Below, one piece after another: positions 1 to 11,902 of a stretch of 64,000 nt of DNA. Under the pieces are notes generated by a model. It ran no database searches, was not told the DNA's origin, and saw only the letters and a list, made by a program, of their open reading frames with translations. The DNA comes from Patiria pectinifera (taxonomy: Eukaryota > Echinodermata > Asteroidea > Valvatida > Asterinidae). Position numbers and translations under genes: made by a program. The stretch lies in NCBI GenBank assembly GCA_029964075.1, contig CM057149.1, positions 2,304,465-2,368,464 on the forward strand. The letters run 5' to 3'. Every line of letters starts with the position of its first letter. The stretch's first letter is position 1.

Positions 1-1430
1 CAGAAATAATACCTTTCAGAGTCTGATTTTGTTAAGCATGACATAGCTTGTGAAATCGTGACGACCTCTTCATTCAGCGTTGTGGCTAACTCCTTCTGCT
101 CACGTGACCACCTAGCGTGCCTAGTAGTTTTCTGCATTTCTCAAAAGGTTCACTTTCAGTTTCACAGATTTTAAATAAAGGCTGGACACCATCTTCCCTT
201 GGGGGCGCATTCGCTTTCCACGGGAGGGTAAAGTACCATAAACAGACAATTGAGGAAAAAACAGGCTTTTCAGGCAAAGTAAACAGAAAATGTGTAAAAA
301 AAACACACCACACTTTCTAATAAACCCGCAAAGTGTGGTAAATTGTAGGACTATGCTTTCCTTGGTTGCCAAATTTCCAGTGGGGGTGGGGTTGACTGGG
401 GGAGGGGGGGGGGCGACGACGATTTTTCATGGGGGGTCCATGTCCCTGTCATTTACATACCGGTACATGTATGTATGTAGTCGTGAATTTAATTAAATAA
501 TTTTTAAAATAGCCATTGAACATTACATACTTGAACATACATTTTTGATAATAGCTTTGTTGTTTTGGACTAGGGCATGCTAAAGCACATGTACCCAAAG
601 ACAAAAAGTCAGTTTTTCTGACATACAATGTACATGTCCTGCCTGAAGCCACCTTTTCATTAGTGGGTTTCAATCTACTGATGCCCATTGCATATGTTTA
701 GACGGGAAAAAAATAAACCGCTGGCCTAACTATGCAGTAGACAGAAAATGGAAAAAATGAAAACGTATTTATGAAAAGCCTGTACCCCGTACACGGAGCT
801 TCTGTTATTGAGGTACCGGTAGCCATTTTAACATCATTTGGTAATGTTCAGTATCAAACAAATAATTGCCACTATCCTACCGTATTAATTACCGAAATAT
901 CATCCAAGCCTATCAGTAATTTGTATGGGGTTTTACACCTATGTATAAGCCGTGCATGACCATGATGCAGTAGACCATAAATAAACACAGGTCTCCACTG
1001 GAGTGGGTTGTGATAAAAAGCCAGTTATCTTTGATGATTTTCCGGTGCTGATTAACACACAATACTTGGTAATTTCATGGTCATTGCCCAACATGCACAC
1101 AGTGTCAGTTGCACGGAGACCTAACAAATTGTGACACCATTAGGTCTGATGCTAACTCAGATGCTACTGGTACGTGAAACCATCTCATACTCATAGCATG
1201 GCCATGCTTAGAGCATTACATGAGCAATATGTGATTTTTATGGCGAAGTACAGTGTACATGTATTTGTGCACTTGGCCATGGCCATGACTATGACTGACC
1301 TAATTTCTGCAATCTAAAAGAACCTTTACTTGGGTATTCTACACTGTACCGGTACCATACATGTACAGTATGAATGTACCGGTACATTCGCAGCAAACTT
1401 GTTATACACGTAAATGTGCGTGTTCTACAT

Positions 1431-1489
1431 AACCCCCGAGGACTGACACACAAAGGGAGAACAACAGATCCTTTCAGTCCTCGGGAGTT
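1431..1489. repeat. Short inverted repeat (hairpin)
   Basis: The arms AACCCCCGAGGACTGA and TCAGTCCTCGGGAGTT pair at 15 of 16 positions around a 27-base loop. Confidence 0.7.
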
Positions 1490-2327
1490 GGGTCTTTTGT
1501 TCAAAATGGTCCTCTGTAGTAGGTTGTGTGCTTAGTCTATGGGAGAGTGTTATATTACACGGACAAGGGGAAACACAAAGCATTGTACTCGGGAGTATAG
1601 TAAAACAAAAGTGTGTGTGGCGAATAGTGATGCAGTGTATATTTTGAAATTTTGGTTGGCTCCCTGTTTCATTGCAGAAATCTTACTTACATGTACGAGT
1701 AATTCACACAGATTGTGCAGATTGGTGGGGGGAAAAAAACACATGAGCACCAGGGTTCAAGTCACTGTTGTTTATTTGTAAATGATGTACACGTATGTAC
1801 AGGCAAGGTGCATGGGAGACTCATACATGTATTGTCGGCACTGACTGTTACTTTTCTTAGAGTTTTGAGTTTCAGACTTACGTTTCGAGTTAACTTTTCG
1901 GGGACAAACCAACGTTGTCATACATGTACATGCATGTGTATGGTGCTTCACACTGTTGTTTCCAAAGTACCAGTGAATATTTACCTGTGTACACAGCAAA
2001 AATTCATTAAATTAAGAAGTAAATGGTACCCTCATCTTTGCCTTTGATGGATGACCTCCACTTTAGATTTGGGTCATTCCATGCCAACTCAGAACATTTT
2101 TGATAAGGTTGGCTGGTCACCATCTTGGCTTTAGTACAAATCAGAGCCTCTTCATGTATTTGAGCCCAAAGAACAGGTTTCATACAACAGGTGTCAATTT
2201 CTTGTCAGTTACTAGAAATGACCCTTTCAATATTGGGCCTGACCCTCACGTTTTGCTCAATGCAAGTTTCGTCATAAATATGTTTGCATTTTCAGAAGCT
2301 CATATCTTGGCTGTCACTTGTGAATTA

Positions 2328-2523
2328 GACTGGTTACCTATTTCACTGACTGACTGTCAGGCTGCATCCGAACCAGCTGTCTAGAGCTAGGTCTAGGTCT
2401 GCGCCCACTGAAAATGCGCGGGGACGCGCTGACAATAGACGTAGCCGTAGCTCTGGAAGCCCGTTTCGGACACGGCCTATCTTATGAATAAGACTGGTTA
2501 CCTATCTCACTGACTGACTGTCA
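2328..2523 (+). repeat. Two direct copies of a 32-base word
   Basis: GACTGGTTACCTAT followed by TCACTGACTGACTGTCA occurs at 2328 and again at 2492, with one difference. A shorter related run (CACTGACTGACTGACTGTCA) lies near 38890. Confidence 0.6.
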
Positions 2524-3892
2524 TTTGTGAATTACACTGTTTACATACAGTATATGTAAGACTCTCACTTGTGTAGGCAGTACCGGTAAGTCTCCATGCA
2601 CACTGGAAAGTGGATATTTTTCATTTCTGTCACATTACCAGCTTATTCTACAAACTTTTTAGCACTTCTGAATCAATGAAAAAAAATGTTTTGCACTTGG
2701 ACCAGCTTTACTAGGCTTGCCAAGGCTTGTTCCTGACCTACATGTACCTGGCTATAAAAATACAAGGATCATTCCACTGCATGTACAGGTATGTGCATGC
2801 ATGCATAGTTCTATGGTGCATGCATACTCTCATGCATGTTCATGATGCACTTGTTTTGACAGTGAGTGGATACATTGGCAGACTATTGACCACTGAAGTG
2901 AAGCGTACATGTATTTCACACAACTGGCCTGCCAAGCACGAGGTGTTTATTTGGTTAAACATTATTTTCGGGTTTGTGTCATGTGTATGTTTGTTACCGT
3001 ATGTTAAAATCTAGTACATTTTCTGAGAACCTGAGTCAAAGGAGCATTTTGTCAACCAGGTTCGAATATCTTAGGACATATTTTTACATGTACACCAGTT
3101 AAAACTTGTAGAAGTACTCTTTTGTTCCCCATTAATTAAGGCACAGTTTACGCTCCCCCCCCCCCCTTAAAAATTGAGGTACAAATTGTGATGTGGTGTT
3201 CAGTGAGTACATGTACATTGTACACGTAGGTCCATTTCTATACTGCCATTGGAATTCTTAAATCTGTCCCAACACACATGACCTTGAGCACTGCTGTAAT
3301 ACTTGCCCTTGACAAGATCAGCATACAAAATGTATACATTGTACATATAGTTCCTACAGTCATGACAGTATTACCATTTGGTCTGCAGCATGCACTGCAT
3401 ACAATGTAGCTATTATAAGATGGAATTACAATAATTCCATGTAAATACAATGTACCGGTAGCTTCCTGTATGCTACATCTTCTTATGTGTCTGCCCAGGG
3501 CTGAGTGAATATGTACACTTTGAATTCAAAACGAAATATTTAATTTACATTTCTCTAATGCAAAATTCCATCCTACAAAACATTTATTCAGTACGATTTG
3601 TTAATAGTTAGAGTGAACAGTCTACTCTCATTGAATGCATGACTCTAGGGGTTTGGAGGGCTGCGTACATGCATGTACATTTGTACTTCAGACTGTATGG
3701 AGATTGGTTGTACATGCAGCAGAATTTGGACCTTATGTTTTCTAGATAATCCCTAATAATGTTGGTGCTTATCATCTTTCAATGGTTGTCATTGAAACTA
3801 AGTTAATTAGAGAGTATTAAAGCAGTGAAAAACAAATCTATTGTCTGAATACGGCTGAATATTTCTGGATCTGGATTGCACCGTTCTACCAT

Positions 3893-3938
3893 GTACATGT
3901 GCATACATGTATGTACATGTACATGTATGTACATGTAG
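3893..3938 (+). repeat. TACATG-type microsatellite
   Basis: Overlapping TACATGTA words make a run of imperfect ACATGT/ATGTAC units. Confidence 0.8.
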
Positions 3939-4439
3939 ACCAACAAAGTCACTGGCGGGATGGTTGTAGATGAAGAAATGTAGAAGCACTTTACCACAGT
4001 TGAGCAAGGAATGCCTTCTTAACTGCCTTCAAGCTCCCTTGACCATGGATGCTCATTTCTGTTGCAACTATGGTAATTCATTTGGGAAAAGGCTGAAATA
4101 CATAAGTGCATGTTACCTTTTCCTCCAAGAGGCATTGCATTGATTGTTTTGATTTGTGTAGGCAATTTGAGATCAGTCTGCCGCAGTAATAACAGTGGCC
4201 TCTAACATGTCTGTGACTACCCGGCATTAACCTGGGGAAGAATGGTGAATGCAATGTATACAAAACACATTGGCTGAGAGTTAATTTCAAAAATGTAGAT
4301 AACCTCTTATGCATAATTATGTGAACATAAAAAGTTGAGTATGACCAGTTAACCCTAAGAAGGTGGGGGGGGGGGGTACATTCCGACTCCTTTATCTTGG
4401 AAATGCAACAAATTTTCCTTTTTAAAATCTTGTAAAGTG

Positions 4440-4803
4440 GACTGCCATGGCTTTAATGTCTGGTGCATTCGTGGTCTGCATGTAAAGTTTCCGCAGGTTG
4501 TGGGTTCGAGTCCAGCCTGGGGTAATGGTGCATTTGCCGTCGGGCAAGGCATTTTGCCACTCATTGCTTCTCTCTACTCATGAGTAAATGGGTACCTGTG
4601 AGGGCAGAGATGGTTATGGTGGTTTTTCTAGCTGCTTTGCGCCTAAATGGCAACATCCAGCTGTATACTCGCCAGGGAGCTGAGATTGTCTTTGGAATGT
4701 TTCATTGGCCCAATGAATAATTATAATGATGATGCGCCTTGAGCACCAATACTGGTGGATACATGCGCTTTATAAATGCACGTAAGGTTATTATTATTAT
4801 TTA
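4440..4803 (+). mobile_element. tRNA-derived SINE
   Basis: A pol III box-B-like GGGTTCGAGTCC is at 4502-4513. It is followed by a body containing GGCAAGGCATTTTGCCAC, a GCGCTTTATAAATGC phrase typical of invertebrate SINE tails, and a (TTA)n end at about 4790-4802. The 5' end is approximate. Confidence 0.7.
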
Positions 4804-5110
4804 AAACATTCATGCGTAGTTAATATGACATTTTTTAACTCAATTGGACAAATTGTTAGAAATTATGGTCATTAATATTTTACACTTCAATGACCCATGA
4901 AATGGGTGTTGAACTTTCGTAAGGCTTGGCATGAAAATAAACATTGCCCTACAACAGTAGGTACATTTGGACCTTGGAAGTCGGTGTTAATAAAACTCAG
5001 TACCCCACTATGGAGTTAGAAATGTCACTAGAAAAGAAGGAGAACAAAAGTAGGGAAGTATAGGTCTTACAAACGTGGTACTTGTAACCTAGTGTTGTAG
5101 GTCTCCTGAC

Positions 5111-5272
5111 CTGGTCTCGGTCTCGAGACCGTCTCGAGACCTTTTTTTGTGGTCTCAGTCTCAGTCTATCAAAATCTCGGTCTTGGGAGTGCTGGTCTCA
5201 GTCTCGAAAGCTCTGGTCTCGGTCTCAGTCTCGGATGCCAAAGTCTCAGGTTTTACCCCCAAGCCCTGTCGA
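5111..5272 (+). repeat. GGTCTC-type imperfect hexamer array, first block
   Basis: Many near-tandem GGTCTC(G/A) units with inserted CTCGAGACC palindromes. Translated, the array gives meaningless Val-Ser repeats. Confidence 0.85.
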
Positions 5273-5892
5273 GACCACAACAATATGCACCATTTACGTA
5301 TGGCTTTATTCACTTGCAAGCTGAATTACGTACAAGTCTAATCTATATTCCAAACATAAAAGAATTTTATGCTGAAGGATGAGATTGAAGCTGGAATAAA
5401 GACCAGTCAATTCAGCTTGTCAATTCGGTACCCGTGCACAGTTACGTTGCTCATGTATTTCACTGGTACACATTGTACTGTCCTAGACATGACTACCAAC
5501 GCTTGCACGTGCAAATGTAACATGTCCTTGTGCTTCATTTCTGACATTTAGGGAGTATTTGCTAGAAGTTACATTCAACAATGAGCCTTCTGCAAGTAAA
5601 GTTTGACCTTTGTTTGCAGGACGTTGTACATGTACACACACTTTACCAAACTTTGTTGGCTGCAATTTAGGCAGTAATTTATATTTTGAAACCGGAATTT
5701 GCCTGACTGACAACATTTTAAACACTGTTTTTCAGGCCAAGGTCTTGCATAGTTTGTTAGTTAAATTTACATTAAAAATCAATCAACAGGGTACCGGTGG
5801 GAAACTCATCCAAAATATGTTATCTTTTTTTCAACCTGCCAATACTATATTTGGAAATGTCAGATTTTTTTGTTGTTGTTTTACTTGATGCT

Positions 5893-6056
5893 TGGTCTCG
5901 GTCTCGGTCTCGGAAGTCTTGGTCTCGGTCTCGGCCTTCAAAAGTCTCGGTCTCAGCAGTCCGGTCTTGGTCTCGAAAGAGCTGGTCTCAGTCTTGGTCT
6001 CGGTCTCGAATGCCTCGGTCTCAGCCTTGGTCTTGGTCTCGGACATGGAGGTCTCG
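5893..6056 (+). repeat. GGTCTC-type imperfect hexamer array, second block
   Basis: The same family of GGTCTCGGTCTCGG units as the block 620 bases upstream. Probably two remnants of one longer array or of one repeat with internal satellites. Confidence 0.85.
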
Positions 6057-6076
6057 ACTACAGCTGACTCATATGT

Positions 6077-9000
6077 GGGTCATTCCACGAAGTTGGGTAC
6101 ACAATCAATGCATCAGTGACTAGTGGTCCAGTGAAAACAAAGTGCTGTTATTTATTTTTTGACAAATTAATCACATTTTTTATCGATCCTGATTTATTGA
6201 GGATGAATGGGCGAACAAGAAAAAAATATTTTTTGGGACCTCCAATTGGTCGAAACCCAAACTACGTCACCAAAATATCATGGTATCCATGTTTATTTTA
6301 AGAATATTTTGTGACATGAAACATACTCTGTCTTTAATGTACGATTCTGTGTTCCCAAGAGTATATTTTAAATAATGTTTTGCAAATAAAGTTGAACCAA
6401 TAGACCGTTTACGATTCCCTGATTGTTATTTATTCCATGCGTCTTGCATTTCTGGAGTATCGATCACGGAAGTCTCAGCGCACATCGTAACATTTCGTGT
6501 CAGCAATGTTACGAGGTGAGACCGAAATTTACCGACATATTGTAAAATGTCAGTGTCATTTAGAAGACCCAAATAACGATTTCCACGAGAAACAGTAGCA
6601 TTCCATTCGTATCCAACCAGAAATCATGAAAAAAACTACACGATTTTTTAAAAACAACCGTGGTTATTCACTGGGAGTTGACTTCGCATCCACTGAAAAA
6701 CGTGACGATGTGATAATTAAATGCGATCGCGCGTGCGCCCTCTATTGATTTTCTGGATGAACGTCTTGCGATCAAAGTACCCGGATGCAACCCTTGCTTT
6801 GTTGCAAGAAGAAACCCGCGTGCTTTCGGCGACTTTTCCATCGTGGGTGCCAATAGTTTTGGCGTCATTTTGTTACGGTGTGATGTCAGTTACGAAGTAT
6901 ACCACATTCGAGGAGGACACAAGGGTTAGATCACAGATTTACCAACACGGAGCCTGGTAATCCCGAAGAAATACTCCCTGTGTATGCTGAAACATGAATA
7001 ACATCTCAAACAATTGTTGCAGTATAGTTGACGCGCTGAAACCTGCACTTTAGCTACGGAATGGATACGAAACAAAATGGTAACCGCGTGACGATGTGAT
7101 ATTCCATTTCCGTGATTTGGCATAAAACATGCTCATGCACGGTCAAATACTCCAGGTTCTGCATGGAAAGACCTGATTGGTTTTTTTTTAACATGGAAGA
7201 GGCGAAGCTTTCACAAATGACGCTAAATATGTGTCCAGAAACCCTAACTGAAATTGCACATCGTAATGGAAATATCACGACGTGGTTTCCATGTGACGGT
7301 GTGGTACGATTATGTGTTTTGGCCTGTGCTTTTGCCTGCATTGGATGGTCAACGTCTGATCTATTAAAAATGGGGTCCTTTTCATTTATCTATTTGAAGG
7401 GGGTTCGAAAGTTGGTGATTTTTACTGAAGTTAGTCTAAAATAAGAGGGGAACATGGCAAGTGTCAAAATTGATTGGTCACAGGCCAGGATACCGCCAGA
7501 CCATTCCATTCTCATAATGGGGGTGGAGCATCATGTGATTTTCTTTTTCTGGTTTGAATTAAGATATTTCAACATTTTTTTCAGACAAAAGAAACAAAAC
7601 ACATAAGAATAAATAGTACAAAACTAAAAAAAATCTTCCCCTAAGAAATAAATTCATAATTTGCTTTGATTTAGGCTTCAGCATGTTCAGTAAATTCATC
7701 CATTTGGGAATGGTATATCCATAGAACAATGCATCCAACAACACTGTTATGTAATGGGTACTAGAAGGTGGGAATGGAGTGGGGAAGGGAGGGTACTGGA
7801 GTGGGGAAGGGGGTGGGGTAGGGAGGGTAGGGACAGGATACGGGAAGGATGGGGACGGCAAAATGGTTTAGGCATCACATCTTGAGATGTAATCAGAACG
7901 TTCGATAATTTGGCATCCATGTTACATGTGAAACCCAACTCTGTCCAATATGGGAGTTTCAAAGCTAAACTCTCTCACATATTTAGCTGATGTTTCAAAT
8001 TTGTTCATTTTTAATTAATATACCGGTAAATGAAGTTTTACTCATTTTTTTATCAAGTTTAAAGTTTATTACTTGATTTAAGACTGAATTGTTTGTGATG
8101 GACTTATGATGGACTTGCAGGAACTTGTGATGGACTCGACTACAACACTGTTATGTAATGGGTACTAGAAGGGTGGGAATGGAGTGGGGGAGGGTGGGGT
8201 GGGGTAGAGGAGGGTGGGGACGGGATACGGGAAGGATAGGGATGGCAAAATAGTTTAGGCATCACATCTTGAGATGTAATCAGAACGTTCGATAATTTGG
8301 CATCCAAGTTACATGTGAAACCATCCCTGTCCAATATGTAATGGGTACTAGAAGGGTGGGAATGGAGTGGGGGAGGGTGTGGGGTGGGGTAGGGGAGGGT
8401 GGGGACGGGATACGGGAAGGATGGGGATGGCAAAATGGTTTAGGCATCACATCTTGAGATGTAATCAGAACGTTCGATAATTTGGCATCCATGTTACATG
8501 TGAAACCCAACCCTGTCCAATATGGGAGTCTCAAAGCTAAACTCTCTCACATCTTTAGCTGTTGTTTCAAATTTGTTCATTTTTAATTAATATAAATGAA
8601 GTTTTACTCATTTTTTATCAAGTTTAAAGTTTATTACCTTATAATCCATATATCGGTTTCACGTGTAACAGGACACCAATATTTTGGTGTCATTGTTACA
8701 AGTGAAACCACAAAATTATTTTGCATGGATACTGTCTTGTGTAAAAGAAATGGTAACATGGCAAAATAAGTTGAATGTGGGTTTGCTTCCTTGTGTTTTA
8801 CACATGTTTGGTGTAGACAAACATTTTTGGAACAGACAATACAAGAAAAAATGTGTATGAAGGGCCAAATTTATATAATTTGCCCATTTCATGTGAATGA
8901 ACACAGCTGATTTCATTAATCTCATAACGATTAGCCAAAAAATGTATGAATTTAATTAATGTACTTATCAAGCCCTTTTAAATACATTCTATACTTGGAG

Positions 9001-9260
9001 CATATCAATTCTATAAAATAGCAATGGGAAAGGTGATTCCTCATGTTTGGTGTCCATGTTACAGGTGAAACTTGCTTTGCATCTGTTAATAAACAACACT
9101 GTTAAAATAAAACGTTTGACAAGATGTCTCAAAATGGTTTATTATTTTAGACACTACATATATGGCAGCACCTAAAAAAGTTATTTTAGTGCTCTTCACA
9201 TTATTTTGAAAAACTCACCCTCATGTCACACATTCTGTACCCAACTTTGTGGAATTACCC
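6077..9260. mobile_element. 3.2-kb DNA transposon-like element with TIRs and 6-bp target duplication
   Basis: The left end GGGTCATTCCACGAAGTTGG and the inverted right end (GGGTAATTCCACAAAGTTGG on the minus strand) match at 24 of the first 27 bases. ATATGT flanks both sides (6071-6076 and 9261-9266). No transposase ORF is visible, so it is non-autonomous or decayed. Inside are three copies of a G-rich unit. Confidence 0.72.
7738..8640 (+). repeat. Three-copy tandem duplication with G-rich core
   Basis: Copies start near 7738, 8143 and 8336. Each has a word ATGTAATGGGTACTAGAAG, a G-rich purine run, then GGCATCACATCTTGAGATG and CGTTCGATAATTTGGCATCC. Copies 1 and 3 also share about 120 bases of AT-rich tail that copy 2 lacks. 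Confidence 0.88.
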
Positions 9261-9504
9261 ATATGTTAAAGACGACTTGAAAGTATCCCTATTCACATTG
9301 TTAGTGGAGATATTACATACATTTAAACAATGTTACTTTAATACTGTAAGCTGCACAAATACGGGATAAACCAAATCTAACTTCCCTTCCATCTGTTTTC
9401 TATGTAAATGTAAGTGGGCGAAGAGATTTCCTGTTTGTAGTTTGCTCATGTGCCGTACATGTACATACATGTAGTCACATTATTAATGAATAACATATTA
9501 CGTG

Positions 9505-11617
9505 TAGTGGTGGGAGAAATCAGAGATTTCAAAATCAGGTTATCCTTCTTTTATTTTACAAACCGAACACCGGTTATCCGGTTTCACCGGAAATTCCCAT
9601 TCAAACCACAATCATGCCAACAAAAAGTAGCGAGTGATATTTCTTGTGAAATTGTGGTTCATCTAATGGCCGTGGATATTTTAAGTCGTATTCCTGTCAA
9701 AAAGAAGAATAATCAGTAGATGATTTCTGATCGTTCATACCAGAAATTATCTCCTTGAATTATTTGTGTCTCTGTTTGAGATCCTGGATTTGGGTTTTAA
9801 TTCATGAAACGATACAGTTTCTTTATTTATTCTCAGAATATCTCAGGGCATTTTGTAGGGTCTGCAAGTTTAATGGCTGAGGGTATATTAAATTATATTT
9901 TGATAAAGATAAGAAAAGCGAGACATACATTTGTAAATCCTAATATATTTCCCCATGCAATCTATTATCAAATTGTTTTTTTGTGTTCAGTATCATGAGC
10001 TATTTTGTAATTATTCTTTGTTTTTTATTTTCTGGGAGAAAAAAGACAGAACCAGAGATAAGTCACATGAACCTCTGGAATTAATTTGCATCTCTGAAAT
10101 GATTTAAAAAAAAATTGGGCATAGTGTTTATTTTTTTCTTGAAGTTAACAAATAAAAATATTGGTACAGTGATAGAGTTTCAGCAAAAGTACATTGGAAA
10201 CATTGTTTGTTATGCCTGCTCATTTAAAGGCCATGAGTATCTTAAAACGTACTTTGTTAAATAAAAAATATTTAAAAACAGACAGAAATTATATTTAATT
10301 TTCCCCTAGAATCTATTAGAAATTGGTTTGGAGTTCCATAAATTTGATGGAATAAGAATATTTATGACAGCTGGGACTTTACAAAAACACTCCAGGGGCC
10401 GTATTCACAAAACTCAAACTTAAGAGATAACTTAAGCCAGACTTAAATCTTAGCACCCTACTAACTTAAGTGGGCCGCTTAATATGGTATTCACGAAAGA
10501 TCTAAGCACCCCAATTATATTAGTGCTCAACTTAACTTAAGTGTTCAAAACAGTCACTCTTGCTCAATGCACAAAATATGTACGTCATAAACGTTCCTAC
10601 GCAGCAGCAGTTCAATCAAAAATGTGCGTGCTTCCTTAACATAATCATGCGTGCGCGTATTCTGCGACGCAGTTTCCAAGCTCAATTTAATACACAAAAC
10701 TTATCTGCGTCACGCGCGCGTCCACCTAGTTCGTCATGCACATCGTATGCTCTCAGTGCATGTAGTTATTTACCATAGTTTTTACGGTCGTTTGAACAAC
10801 TAAACTACAAGTGAATTGTTCATTTTATTTACTATCGAGTATGAAACAAATTGTCATGATGATTTATGTCATACGCGCTGGAAGGTAAGACAGTTAATTT
10901 TAATTAATAGCCTTTCGGCGGTCACGTGGTAGGACTGTGCATGCCATTACATTGGTTTCGTCAATCGTACCCGTGCCGCCCGCATACAAATCAACAAATC
11001 GTTCGAAAATGACTGTCAGAATGTCGACGAACTACAATCTTAGGGTTGTCACACATTAATTTCAACTTGGTTTTCCTTTTACAATCATTCGTTATTGACG
11101 ATATTTCCCTCTACCCCTAGAAAGTCCAATTTTGTGCCTAAAAATACCAACCAACGGAAAGGAATAAAGCCGCCATGACACCCTAGTGCCCCACTTAACT
11201 TGACTTAAGACAGGTCCGACCACACTTAGATTTAAGTCATGAAAATAAGTGGGGCGCTTAGTGAAAATGCTTTGTGAATACTGCTTAAATTGTAAAACTA
11301 GTCTAAGTCGCATATTTAAGTGGGGTGCTTGCTTTTTTATGACTTAAGTCGTTTTGTGAATACGGCCCCAGAGCTGTAATGTTAAAAGAAATGGGTAGGA
11401 ACTCTCAGATCAGTCCAATGGGCTGGCTTGCCATGAACACAACAGCACGTCTAACGGGTGAATGCGGTTACAATCAGAGAGCATGGAGCAAATTGGGGGA
11501 CATTCCAGTTGTAGTTTTCAGCTAATTGTGTAAAAAAAAACTGAAAAGTTTAATTTTTTGTAATGTTGGTTTTGACTAATTGCAAACTTCAAACCGGATA
11601 ATGGAATTCCACCACTA
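9505..11617. mobile_element. hAT-like non-autonomous element
   Basis: The terminal inverted repeat TAGTGGTGG / CCACCACTA is flanked by 8-base direct repeats ATTACGTG (9497-9504) and ATTATGTG (11618-11625), 7 of 8 identical. 8-bp duplications and TAGNGGTGG-type ends are typical of hAT elements. Subterminal CCGGTTATCCGGTTT and AAACCGGATAA are also inverted. No transposase frame. It is interrupted by the element at 10395-11369. Confidence 0.65.
10395..11369. mobile_element. MITE nested in the hAT-like element
   Basis: Perfect 19-base terminal inverted repeats (GGGGCCGTATTCACAAAAC). Many subterminal ACTTAAG/CTTAAGT words occur in both orientations near the two ends. If the element starts at the second G, CAG flanks it on both sides as a 3-base duplication. 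975 bases, no ORF of note. Superfamily not assigned. Confidence 0.8.
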
Positions 11618-11902
11618 ATTATGTGTCAGCATTCTCATGTACAAAAGGAGTTTTGTCTTCGTAAAGCTTTGCAATGTCAAATGATATGGCCTAGAAATCA
11701 ACAGGTACCTGTAATAATTGTTCAAATATACTTAGCAGCTTGATTTATACACAGTGCACATGTGTACATTTGCAGAGATTCCTTGACGTACATTGTAAAA
11801 AAATATTTAGGGAAGTGATACACATTTTTATGTTCTAAACATGCAGTGGTAACTTGATACAAAATCACTCAACTGTCTTGTTTGCCTTTTTTCTAACTGC
11901 AG

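Larger units (their letters stand above)
1..4439. other. Non-coding; no exon seen
   Basis: AT-rich DNA full of TACATGTA, TACCGGTA and GCATGCAT words with poly-G or poly-C runs at about 399-413, 3156-3167 and 4364-4377. No ORF looks conserved. It is probably intron or 5' flank of the ataxin-7-like gene. Confidence 0.6.

Noticed and set aside
5831-6123. Overlapping ORFs of Val-Ser, Leu-Gly and Arg-Ser repeats
   Set aside because: They are six-frame products of the GGTCTC array, not a protein.
7112-7444. 110-codon plus-strand ORF
   Set aside because: It contains two to three Cys clusters by chance but no match to the ataxin-7 zinc finger and lies inside the 3.2-kb element.
7559-8534. Proline-rich minus-strand ORFs (repeated PSPSFPYPVPT)
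   Set aside because: They come from the complement of the G-rich tandem unit in the transposon; no start, splice or conservation signal.
11854-11902. ATG in frame with the first ataxin-7 exon as a gene start
   Set aside because: A good splice acceptor follows it and the family has an upstream zinc-finger exon, so the ATG is intronic.
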